Both the position numbers and the translations under genes were made by a program. Below the pieces are notes generated by a model. The model had not been told where the DNA came from. It worked only from the letters and a program-made list of their open reading frames with translations, and did not search any database. From Microbacterium sp. cf046 (GTDB taxonomy: Bacteria; Actinomycetota; Actinomycetes; Actinomycetales; Microbacteriaceae), in the NCBI RefSeq assembly GCF_900114345.1, contig NZ_FOZJ01000002.1, positions 1,116,001 through 1,180,000 on the forward strand: a stretch of 64,000 bases of DNA, read 5' to 3'. Below, piece by piece: positions 8,500 through 15,465 of the stretch (position 1 is its first letter; every line of letters starts with the position of its first letter).

Positions 8500-9665
8500 C
8501 CTCTGATGCGGGCGACGGCGTCCGGCGTGCGGTCGGCGCCGTCATCGACCCCGAGCTGCGACGACCGATCGCAGAACTCGGCATGGTGCGGGACATCTCG
8601 ATCACGGACGGCCTGGCCTCGGTCGGGATCGTCCTGACGATCGTCGGCTGCCCGGCGGCGGACCGGATCTCCGCCGACGTCCGCGCGGCGGCGGCATCCG
8701 TCCCCGGCGTGACGGATGTCGCGCTCGATGTCGGCGTGATGTCGCCCGCAGAGCGGCGGGAGCTGACCGAGCGTCTTCGCGGCGGCCGCGCGGCGCGGGA
8801 GATGCCGTTCGGCCCCGGCTCGCTCACCCGGGTGATCGCGGTGACCAGCGGCAAGGGCGGTGTCGGCAAGTCGACGGTCACCGCGAACCTCGCCGTGGCG
8901 CTGGCCGCCCGCGGCCTCGCGGTCGGACTCGTGGATGCCGATGTGCACGGCTTCTCGATCCCCGGGCTGCTCGGGCTGGTGGATGCCGACGGAAACGTCC
9001 CGCAGCCCACCCGCATCGACGAGCTCATGCTGCCGCCGGTCGCCTACGGCGTGAAGGTCATCTCGATCGGGATGTTCCTGCGCCGCGCGAACGGCGATGC
9101 CCCCGTCGGCGCGGTGGCCTGGCGCGGCCCGATGCTCCATCGCACCGTGCAGCAGTTCCTCACCGATGTGTACTTCGGCGACCTCGACGTGCTGCTGCTC
9201 GACATGCCTCCGGGCACCGGCGACATCGCGATCTCGGTCGGCCAGCTTCTGCCCAACGCCGATGTCGTCGTGGTGACCACTCCGCAGTCCGCGGCGTCCG
9301 ATGTCGCCGTCCGCAGCGGCCTGGTGGCGCGCCAGACCGGTCAGCGCGTCGCGGGGGTCATCGAGAACATGGGTGCCATGACGCTTCCCGACGGCACCAC
9401 CCTCGAGCTGTTCGGCGCCGGAGGAGGCGCCGACGTGGCGGACGCGCTCTCCGACGGCGCCGAGCGCGTGCCGCTGCTGGGATCCATCCCGCTGAGCACC
9501 CGTCTGCGCTCCGATGGCGACGCGGGAACGCCCCTCGTGGTGGCGCACCCCGAAGATCCGGCCGCCGTCGCGATCATGCGGCTCGCCGAGATCCTGGCGG
9601 CCGAGCCGCGAGGGCTCGCGGGTCGCTCCCTGCCGTTCCGGACGAACGGCACGGGCGCGTCCTAG
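8496..9665 (+). CDS. mrp: Mrp/ApbC-family ATPase (iron-sulfur carrier)
   Basis: A 389-residue P-loop ATPase of the Mrp/NBP35 family, which assembles or carries Fe-S clusters in the cytoplasm. Residues 1-95 form a DUF59/MIP18-like domain. The deviant Walker A is TSGKGGVGKST (~115), Walker B is LLLDMPPGTGD, and VVTTPQSAASDVAVRSG follows. The C-terminal CxxC that bridges a cluster in E. coli-type Mrp is missing: after VIENMGAM the sequence runs on without cysteines. The gene overlaps the DUF1003 stop and meets tatB tail to tail, with four bases shared. Confidence 0.9.
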   Translation: MTSDAGDGVRRAVGAVIDPELRRPIAELGMVRDISITDGLASVGIVLTIVGCPAADRISADVRAAAASVPGVTDVALDVGVMSPAERRELTERLRGGRAAREMPFGPGSLTRVIAVTSGKGGVGKSTVTANLAVALAARGLAVGLVDADVHGFSIPGLLGLVDADGNVPQPTRIDELMLPPVAYGVKVISIGMFLRRANGDAPVGAVAWRGPMLHRTVQQFLTDVYFGDLDVLLLDMPPGTGDIAISVGQLLPNADVVVVTTPQSAASDVAVRSGLVARQTGQRVAGVIENMGAMTLPDGTTLELFGAGGGADVADALSDGAERVPLLGSIPLSTRLRSDGDAGTPLVVAHPEDPAAVAIMRLAEILAAEPRGLAGRSLPFRTNGTGAS

Positions 9666-10051
9666 GTCGCTTCGCTGTCGAACGGCGGCGGATCGTCCGC
9701 GGTGAACGGAGCGCCGGGGCTCACCGGCTTCGTGAAGGCGGCAGCAGTCGTCACCGCGGCAGCCGCGCTCGCGGCCCGCACGGTCGGGACCGGAGCGTCG
9801 TCCAGCAGCGCCTCGCGGATGATCCGGCGCGGGTCGTACTGGCGCGGGTCCAGCGTGCGCCAGTCGACGTCGTCGAAGTCGGAGCCCATCTCGTCCTTCA
9901 CCCGCGTCTTCGCGGTGGTGACGTACTCCCGTGCGCGTTTGGCCCACTTGGTCAGACTCTCGACATAGCGGGGCAGCCGCTCGGGTCCGATGAGGAGCCC
10001 GGCGACCAGTCCGATCAGCAGAAGCTTCTCGATCGTGAGCCCGAAGAACAT
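9662..10051 (-). CDS. tatB: Sec-independent protein translocase TatB-like protein
   Basis: A 129-residue TatA/B-family protein that receives twin-arginine preproteins at the cytoplasmic membrane with TatC. A short hydrophobic helix starts immediately (FFGLTIEKLLLIGLVAGLLI). The hallmark GPERLP hinge and an amphipathic helix with basic residues follow, then an acidic, Ala/Pro-rich tail. The length and the Glu-containing N-terminal helix favour TatB over TatA. The ATG at 10051 has a TAACCT -10 box six bases upstream (leaderless). No tatC or tatA is in the window. In Mycobacterium, sigE, rseA and htrA lie next to tatB; here they are absent. Confidence 0.85.
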   Translation of the reverse strand: MFFGLTIEKLLLIGLVAGLLIGPERLPRYVESLTKWAKRAREYVTTAKTRVKDEMGSDFDDVDWRTLDPRQYDPRRIIREALLDDAPVPTVRAASAAAAVTTAAAFTKPVSPGAPFTADDPPPFDSEAT

Positions 10052-10057
10052 GCATTC

Positions 10058-10063
10058 AGGTTA
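10058..10063 (-). promoter_or_regulatory. -10 box of a leaderless promoter (tatB)
   Basis: TAACCT on the minus strand ends six bases before the tatB ATG. Confidence 0.5.
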
Positions 10064-10123
10064 CCGCCGCGCCTGAGGGTTCGGCGCCGCCGGGCCCCGT
10101 AGGCTTGCCGCGAAGGAGCACCG

Positions 10124-10759
10124 ATGGGCGAACACGACGCGAACCACCGCTTCGCCGCCGAGGCGACGATCGAGCCGGACCACATCTCGCGAGCCCGGGC
10201 TCATGCTCTCGAGCTCGGCGCCGCACCGATCAGCCCTCCCGTCGGAGCGCAGTGCGCGGTCATCGCCGCAGCATCCCAGGCCCTGAACATCGTCGAGATC
10301 GGCACGGGTGCCGGCGTCTCGGGGCTCTGGCTGCTCTACGGGTCCCCGCGGGCGACCCTCACGACGATCGACAGCGAGCCCGAGCATCTCGGTGCGGCGC
10401 GCAAGGCCTTCGCGGACGCGAAGATCCCGCCTGCGCGAGCGCGGTTCATCACCGGACGGGCAGCCGAGGTGCTCCCCCGGATGAACGAGGCGTCCTACGA
10501 CATCGTCCTCGTCGACGCCGATCCCGAGGGGGTCATCGAGTACGTCGAGCACGGTCTGCGGCTCGTCCGGGCGGGAGGCACCGTCCTGGTGCCGCGGGTG
10601 CTCGGCCACGGTGCCGTCGCCGACCCGGTGCGCCGTGATCCGGTGACCGCCGCGTATCGATCGCTCATCCAGGAGACGCAGGCCTCGCCGGCCGTGATCG
10701 GGGCGCTGTCCATCGTCGGCGAGGGACTCCTGCAGCTGACCACCACGCTCGCCGACTGA
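10124..10759 (+). CDS. SAM-dependent O-methyltransferase (class I, catechol-type)
   Basis: A 211-residue enzyme resembling mycobacterial Rv1220c and other catechol/caffeoyl-CoA-type O-methyltransferases. The SAM-binding motif is IVEIGTGAGVSGL (~55) with an acidic ribose ligand in TIDSEPEH, and DIVLVDADPEG is the metal/substrate Asp motif. The substrate is unknown. GGAG lies seven bases before the ATG. The gene ends at a strong hairpin shared with the convergent DUF3117 gene. Confidence 0.87.
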   Translation: MGEHDANHRFAAEATIEPDHISRARAHALELGAAPISPPVGAQCAVIAAASQALNIVEIGTGAGVSGLWLLYGSPRATLTTIDSEPEHLGAARKAFADAKIPPARARFITGRAAEVLPRMNEASYDIVLVDADPEGVIEYVEHGLRLVRAGGTVLVPRVLGHGAVADPVRRDPVTAAYRSLIQETQASPAVIGALSIVGEGLLQLTTTLAD

Positions 10760-10792
10760 CCATCGCGGCATATATGCATCGCGGAAACGCGA

Positions 10793-10818
10793 AACGGCCG
10801 GTCATTCGACCGGCCGTT
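10793..10818. terminator. bidirectional terminator hairpin
   Basis: A perfect 11-bp stem (AACGGCCGGTC with GACCGGCCGTT) and four-base loop lie between the convergent methyltransferase and DUF3117 genes. T-rich sequence follows the stem on the minus strand (TTTCGCGTTT), so it serves DUF3117 best. Confidence 0.85.
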
Positions 10819-10832
10819 CTCGTGAGGTGTGA

Positions 10833-11006
10833 TCAGGCGGCGTTCACAACGCCGCCGAGCACGTCGTAGAGCTCCTTGGCCTCAGCGTCGTTCACCGAGA
10901 CGACGAGGCGTCCCCCACCCTCGAGCGGTACACGCACGATGATGAGTCGACCCTCCTTCACGGCCTCCATCGGCCCGTCTCCGGTTCTCGGCTTCATGGC
11001 TGCCAT
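10833..11006 (-). CDS. DUF3117 domain-containing small protein
   Basis: A 57-residue protein beginning MAAMKPRTGDGPMEA and containing GRLIIVRVPLEGGGRL and EAKELYDVLGGVV, which together match the highly conserved actinobacterial DUF3117 family. The function is not known; near-invariance in actinobacteria suggests a core role. GGGAG lies five bases before the ATG. The 101-base upstream spacer is unusually A+T-rich and holds a TTATCCC/GGGATAA inverted repeat. Confidence 0.93.
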   Translation of the reverse strand: MAAMKPRTGDGPMEAVKEGRLIIVRVPLEGGGRLVVSVNDAEAKELYDVLGGVVNAA

Positions 11007-11041
11007 CGTGGCTCCCTTTCGTCGTGGTCTGCCTGTCAAGT

Positions 11042-11068
11042 TTATCCCGCTGCCACGACAGGGGATAA
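11042..11068. promoter_or_regulatory. inverted repeat upstream of the DUF3117 gene
   Basis: TTATCCC (11042-11048) and GGGATAA (11062-11068) form a perfect 7-bp inverted repeat with a 13-base spacer. It lies 36 bases or more upstream of the ATG, in the promoter region. It could be an operator or a chance feature of overlapping promoter elements. Confidence 0.3.
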
Positions 11069-11107
11069 TCCGCGGACGGCTGCGTCGTCGGTTGCTCGGA
11101 TATCCCG

Positions 11108-12355
11108 TCAGGGAATGGTCCAGAACGCCGTATTCGCAAGCGAGTACATGTTGTAGATCCACCACCACTGGCCGATCAGGCACAGGGCGAGCACGCTCAG
11201 CCGGTACACGATCGATTTGGGCTGGGCGACGGCGCCCCACAGCGGGGACACCGGTACCAGAAGACGGAAGATGCTCGACTGCGGGAAGAACACCGCAAGC
11301 AGGTAGATGAGATAGCTCGCCACCCAGAGCCGCACCTCGATCCCGAGCCGCTTCACGTGCGGTTCGAAGAGCAGAAGGGCTGCGACTGCGACGACGGATG
11401 CCGCGAGCACGATGTATCCGGTCACCTCGCCCAGTCCCCAGATCCGGCCGAACCAGAGCGCTGCTCCCTGGACGAAGCCTTCGAACGGCGCGAAGCCGTC
11501 GCCCGGGATCGAGGCGCGCCGCCATGCGAGCTCGGTCGCGAGATACGCATCCGGACGCCCTGTCACGATCCCGGCGATCACCTGCCAGGAGAAGCCGACG
11601 ACGACCGCGAGCAGCCCCAGCGCGACGATGTGCACGACCTCACGTCGCGCAAGCGGATCTCTGCGACGCATGACCCACCGCGAGATCCCGTACAGCCCGA
11701 GGAACAGCGCGAACGCCAGGACACCCGGTCGGGTGAATCCCATCAGCGGAATGAGCAGGTACAGCCAGCCGAACTCTCGGCGCTGGAGCAGCCAGATCGC
11801 CAGGAACAGCCACAGCAGGAACAGCGACTCGGCGTAGCCGAGATGGAACAGCGCCGCGACCGGCCCCGCGGCGAAGAACACCACCGACCACAGGGCCGCG
11901 GTCGCATCGATGCGCATGCTGAGCATCCGGTACAGCACGAGGCACGAGAGGTAGCCGGCCGCGAGCGAGACCAGCAGCGCGCCGACGCCCCATCCGGGCG
12001 CTCCCATCCACGGCAGCGCGCCGAACGGGAGCCCGACGATGTCGGCGAGATATGGGTAGATCGGCATGAACGCCCAGGCGTTCTCGGCGACTTGCCCGGC
12101 CTCGGTGAGCGGCAGGTCTGCGGGGTAGCCGTTGACGGCGATGAACCAGTACCACTGCGCATCCCAGCCGAGGATGAAGTCCCCGATCGTGGCGTTCTGC
12201 CCGAACCGCGAACCCGGCGCGGAAAGGGTGGTGGCGAGGATCAGGAAGAGGGTCGTGACGACGCGCGCCGCGAAATACAGGATGCCGATCCGCAATGCGA
12301 CCGGAAGCGCCCGCCAGCCGCGCGGGGCGGAGTCGATCAGGGCGTGCTCAGCCAC
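11108..12355 (-). CDS. PIG-V-like mannosyltransferase, polytopic membrane protein
   Basis: A 415-residue integral membrane glycosyltransferase related to PIG-V/GPI mannosyltransferase II and actinobacterial mannosyltransferases that use polyprenol-phosphate-mannose. About ten hydrophobic segments are seen. The conserved luminal loop with GWDAQWYW lies near residue 60, and FHLGYAESLF is the second family motif. A role in lipoglycan or cell-wall mannan assembly is inferred. The start is taken as GTG 12355, which overlaps the dapE stop by 19 bases; no ribosome binding site is visible, so coupling to dapE is likely. Longer in-frame N-termini are Arg/Gly-rich and implausible. Confidence 0.8.
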   Translation of the reverse strand: MAEHALIDSAPRGWRALPVALRIGILYFAARVVTTLFLILATTLSAPGSRFGQNATIGDFILGWDAQWYWFIAVNGYPADLPLTEAGQVAENAWAFMPIYPYLADIVGLPFGALPWMGAPGWGVGALLVSLAAGYLSCLVLYRMLSMRIDATAALWSVVFFAAGPVAALFHLGYAESLFLLWLFLAIWLLQRREFGWLYLLIPLMGFTRPGVLAFALFLGLYGISRWVMRRRDPLARREVVHIVALGLLAVVVGFSWQVIAGIVTGRPDAYLATELAWRRASIPGDGFAPFEGFVQGAALWFGRIWGLGEVTGYIVLAASVVAVAALLLFEPHVKRLGIEVRLWVASYLIYLLAVFFPQSSIFRLLVPVSPLWGAVAQPKSIVYRLSVLALCLIGQWWWIYNMYSLANTAFWTIP

Positions 12356-13413
12356 GCGCGCAGCCCGCGTTCGACGTCCTCGATCTGCGCGAAGGACACC
12401 CGCTCCTCGTCGTGGTGGGCGAGGTGAGGGTCGCCCGGACCGTAGTTGACCGCCGGGACGCCCATCGCCGAGAACCGTGCGACATCGGTCCACCCGTACT
12501 TCGGTCGCGCCTCACCGCCCACGGCCGCGACGAATTCCCGGGCGAGCGGCGCGTCCAGCCCCGGGCGGGCCCCGACGGCCACGTCGACGACCTCGACGTC
12601 GAAGCCGGCGAAGACATCCCGCACGTGGCGCTCGGCCGCGTCGGCGGAGCGGCTCGGCGCGAAGCGGTAGTTCACCTCGACCTCGCACAGATCGGGGATC
12701 ACGTTTCCCGCAACCCCGCCGTCGATCCGCACCGCGTTCAGGCCCTCACGATAGACGAGCCCGTCGACCGGGACGTCGCGCGGACGGTACTCGGCGAGGC
12801 GCGCGAGCACCGGGGCGGCGCTGTGGATCGCGTTCTGCCCGATCCACGCGCGTGCACTGTGGGCCCGGACGCCGTGCGTGCGCACGATCACCCGCATGTT
12901 GCCGTTGCACCCGCCCTCGACCTGACCGTTCGAGGGTTCGCCGAGGATGGCGAAGTCACCCTGGAACAGGTCGGGACGCGTGCGGGCGAGGCGGGTCAGG
13001 CCGTTGAGGTCGGCATCCACCTCCTCGTGGTCGTACCACATCCAGGTGATGTCGATCCGGGGGTCGGCGAGCTCGGCGGCGAGCTTGAGCTGCACCGCGA
13101 CTCCTGCCTTCATGTCGACGGTTCCGCGACCCCAGAGGTAGGGCTCCCCGTCGACGGCGATGTCGCGCGTGGGCACGTTGGCGTTGATCGGCACCGTGTC
13201 GATGTGACCTGCGATCACGACGCGCTGCGGTCGGCCGAGAGCGGTTCGCGCCACGATCGTGTCGCCGTCGCGGAACACGTCGAGATGCGCCAGCGGGCGG
13301 ATCGCGGCATCGATCAGATCCGCCAGCACCGTCTCGTCGCCCGACTCGCTCGGAATGTCGCAGATCGTCCGGGAGAGGTCGACAGAGGTCGCGGTCAGAT
13401 CCAGCGGCGGCAT
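12337..13413 (-). CDS. dapE: succinyl-diaminopimelate desuccinylase
   Basis: A 358-residue M20-family metallohydrolase that releases succinate from N-succinyl-LL-diaminopimelate, the step leading to LL-DAP for lysine and peptidoglycan. Metal-ligand motifs are AGHIDTVP (His, Asp), GRGTVDMKAG (Asp) and WYDHEEVDA (Glu pair), with a dimerisation domain in the middle. It is divergent from dapD, the succinylase of the same pathway, across 62 bases. TAGACT lies six bases before the ATG, so the message is probably leaderless. The mannosyltransferase gene overlaps its 3' end. Confidence 0.93.
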   Translation of the reverse strand: MPPLDLTATSVDLSRTICDIPSESGDETVLADLIDAAIRPLAHLDVFRDGDTIVARTALGRPQRVVIAGHIDTVPINANVPTRDIAVDGEPYLWGRGTVDMKAGVAVQLKLAAELADPRIDITWMWYDHEEVDADLNGLTRLARTRPDLFQGDFAILGEPSNGQVEGGCNGNMRVIVRTHGVRAHSARAWIGQNAIHSAAPVLARLAEYRPRDVPVDGLVYREGLNAVRIDGGVAGNVIPDLCEVEVNYRFAPSRSADAAERHVRDVFAGFDVEVVDVAVGARPGLDAPLAREFVAAVGGEARPKYGWTDVARFSAMGVPAVNYGPGDPHLAHHDEERVSFAQIEDVERGLRAWLSTP

Positions 13414-13419
13414 CCCCCG

Positions 13420-13425
13420 AGTCTA
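13420..13425 (-). promoter_or_regulatory. -10 box of a leaderless promoter (dapE)
   Basis: TAGACT on the minus strand ends six bases before the dapE ATG at 13413. Confidence 0.5.
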
Positions 13426-13463
13426 CTGACGACACCCGCCACGCCGGCCCGGCGTCGGTTCGG

Positions 13464-13469
13464 TAGCGT
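13464..13469 (+). promoter_or_regulatory. -10 box of a leaderless promoter (dapD)
   Basis: TAGCGT ends six bases before the dapD ATG at 13476. A GGAGGG fills the gap but touches the start codon, too close for a normal ribosome binding site. Confidence 0.5.
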
Positions 13470-13475
13470 GGAGGG

Positions 13476-14432
13476 ATGAGCGACGCACGGTGGGCATGGG
13501 GTGTCGGCCTGGCCACGACGTCCGAGGACGGAACGGTCCTGGACGCGTGGTTCCCGTCTCCGGCGGCTGGACGCATTCCCCTCGGCCTCGATCCGGCGAT
13601 GCCGCCCGACGAGCTGGACCGTCATGCCGTGCCGGACCCGCGTCGCGCAGTCACGCTCGACGTCGTCACCGTCGAGGCGAACCTCGATGAGCCGCCGACC
13701 TCCACCCCGGACGCCTATCTGCGCCTGCACGTCCTGTCGCACCGACTGGCCGAGCCGAACACGGTCGACCTGGACGGCATCTTCGCGCACCTGCCCAACG
13801 TCGCCTGGACCAACGCAGGGCCGATGCATCCAGATGATGCGGCCAGGCTGCGACCGTTCCTCTCGCGCGAGGGCATCCAGGTGCAGGGGCTCGACAAGTT
13901 CCCCCGACTGCTGGACTACGTCATCCCGCCAGGGGTGCGCATCGCCGACGCCTCGCGGGTGCGCCTGGGCGCGTACCTCTCCCCCGGCACCACCGTGATG
14001 CACGAGGGGTTCGTCAATTTCAACGCCGGAACCCTCGGCGCCTCGATGGTCGAAGGGCGCATCTCCCAGGGCGTCGTCGTCGGCGACGGCAGCGACATCG
14101 GAGGCGGAGCATCGATCATGGGCACCCTGTCGGGCGGCGGCGCGCATCGCGTGTCGATCGGCGCGCGAACGCTGCTCGGGGCGAACGCCGGGGTCGGCAT
14201 CTCACTGGGCGATGACTGCATCGTCGAGGCAGGGCTCTATGTGACCGCAGGCTCCAAGATCGTCCTCGCGGACGCCCCGCCGCGGCACGACGGATCGCGG
14301 GTCACCGCGAAGGGCGGTGAGCTGTCCGGTGAGAACGGCATCCTGTTCCGGCGCAACTCGCTCACCGGCGCGATCGAGGCGGTCCGACGAGCCGGTGCGG
14401 GAGTCACCCTCAACGACGCGCTGCACGCGTAA
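13476..14432 (+). CDS. dapD: 2,3,4,5-tetrahydropyridine-2,6-dicarboxylate N-succinyltransferase
   Basis: A 318-residue actinobacterial-type DapD that transfers succinyl from succinyl-CoA to tetrahydrodipicolinate. The N-terminal half is mixed alpha/beta. The C-terminal half shows the left-handed beta-helix hexapeptide pattern (VRLGAYLSPGTTVMHEGFV, then GASIMGTLSGGG and GANAGVGISLGDDC). MVEGRISQGVVVGDGSDIGG carries the catalytic-acid region. Length matches M. tuberculosis DapD (317). Head-to-head with dapE. Confidence 0.93.
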   Translation: MSDARWAWGVGLATTSEDGTVLDAWFPSPAAGRIPLGLDPAMPPDELDRHAVPDPRRAVTLDVVTVEANLDEPPTSTPDAYLRLHVLSHRLAEPNTVDLDGIFAHLPNVAWTNAGPMHPDDAARLRPFLSREGIQVQGLDKFPRLLDYVIPPGVRIADASRVRLGAYLSPGTTVMHEGFVNFNAGTLGASMVEGRISQGVVVGDGSDIGGGASIMGTLSGGGAHRVSIGARTLLGANAGVGISLGDDCIVEAGLYVTAGSKIVLADAPPRHDGSRVTAKGGELSGENGILFRRNSLTGAIEAVRRAGAGVTLNDALHA

Positions 14433-14483
14433 GGTCGAGGCATCCGCGAACGCACGCGGACCGTCGCTGGCCGAAGGAGTCTG

Positions 14484-15380
14484 ATGAGCGCACGGATGGC
14501 GAAGAAGCTATACGAGTCCGAGTTGATGGTGCTGCAGGCGAAACTCGTCGACATGCAGGCCTGGGTCCAGGAGACCGGCGCGCGGATCGTCATCATCTTC
14601 GAGGGACGCGATGCGGCGGGGAAGGGCTCCACGATCAAGCGCGTCGCCGAGTATCTCAATCCCCGCGTGACGCACATCGTCGCGCTGCCCGCGCCCGGTG
14701 AGCGCGACAAGACGCGCTGGTACTTCCAGCGCTACGTTCCGCACCTGCCCGCCGGCGGAGAGATCGTGCTGATGGACCGCTCCTGGTACAACCGCGCAGG
14801 GGTCGAGCACGTGATGGGCTACTGCACCCCCACCGAGTACCACCGGTTCCTCCACCAGGCGCCGATCTTCGAGCGGATGCTGGTCGAGGACGGCATCATC
14901 CTGCTCAAGTACTGGTTCAGCGTGTCGGACGAAGAGCAGGAGAAGCGATTCATCGACCGCGCAGACGATCCCATGCGCCGGTGGAAGCTGAGCCCGAACG
15001 ACGTCCTCTCGATCACCAAGTGGGAGGACTACTCGCGGGCGAAGGACACGATGTTCGTCCACACCGACATCCCCGAGGCGAGATGGTGGGAGGTCGACAA
15101 CGAAGACAAGCGGCGCGGACGGATCAACACGATCGCGCACATCCTCTCCCAGGTCCCGTACGAGCTCGTCGAACGCGAAGAGGTCGTCGTCCCGCCCCGA
15201 CCGCCTTCGGGCGGATACGAACGCCCTCCCCGTGACATGACCGCGAGCGTGCCCGACTACGCGAAGGAAGTCGAGAAGCGGCACAAGGAGGAGCGGGTGT
15301 CCTCGAAGCAGGGCAAGCGCGAACGCGAGAAGGATGCCGCCGAGATCGCCGACCGCGAGGAGGCGGCCGACGACAAGTAG
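14484..15380 (+). CDS. ppk2: polyphosphate kinase 2 family protein
   Basis: A 298-residue PPK2 enzyme that moves phosphate between polyphosphate and nucleotides. Walker A is EGRDAAGKGSTIKR (~38), Walker B with the lid is MDRSWYNRAGVEHVMG (~98), and KYWFSVSDEEQEKRF follows. A highly charged C-terminal tail (~255-298, alternating Lys/Arg and Glu/Asp) is likely a coiled coil or disordered, and is longer than in minimal PPK2 proteins. GAAGGAG is placed seven bases before the ATG. Whether it prefers ADP or GDP/AMP cannot be read from the sequence. Confidence 0.9.
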   Translation: MSARMAKKLYESELMVLQAKLVDMQAWVQETGARIVIIFEGRDAAGKGSTIKRVAEYLNPRVTHIVALPAPGERDKTRWYFQRYVPHLPAGGEIVLMDRSWYNRAGVEHVMGYCTPTEYHRFLHQAPIFERMLVEDGIILLKYWFSVSDEEQEKRFIDRADDPMRRWKLSPNDVLSITKWEDYSRAKDTMFVHTDIPEARWWEVDNEDKRRGRINTIAHILSQVPYELVEREEVVVPPRPPSGGYERPPRDMTASVPDYAKEVEKRHKEERVSSKQGKREREKDAAEIADREEAADDK

Positions 15381-15465
15381 CCGACGCGCACTCCGCGCTA
15401 TCGCCGCTCCGGCACCGGTGCCATAATTCGACCGAACGGCCAGTCGCGGCGAGGGGGAGGTCGGT

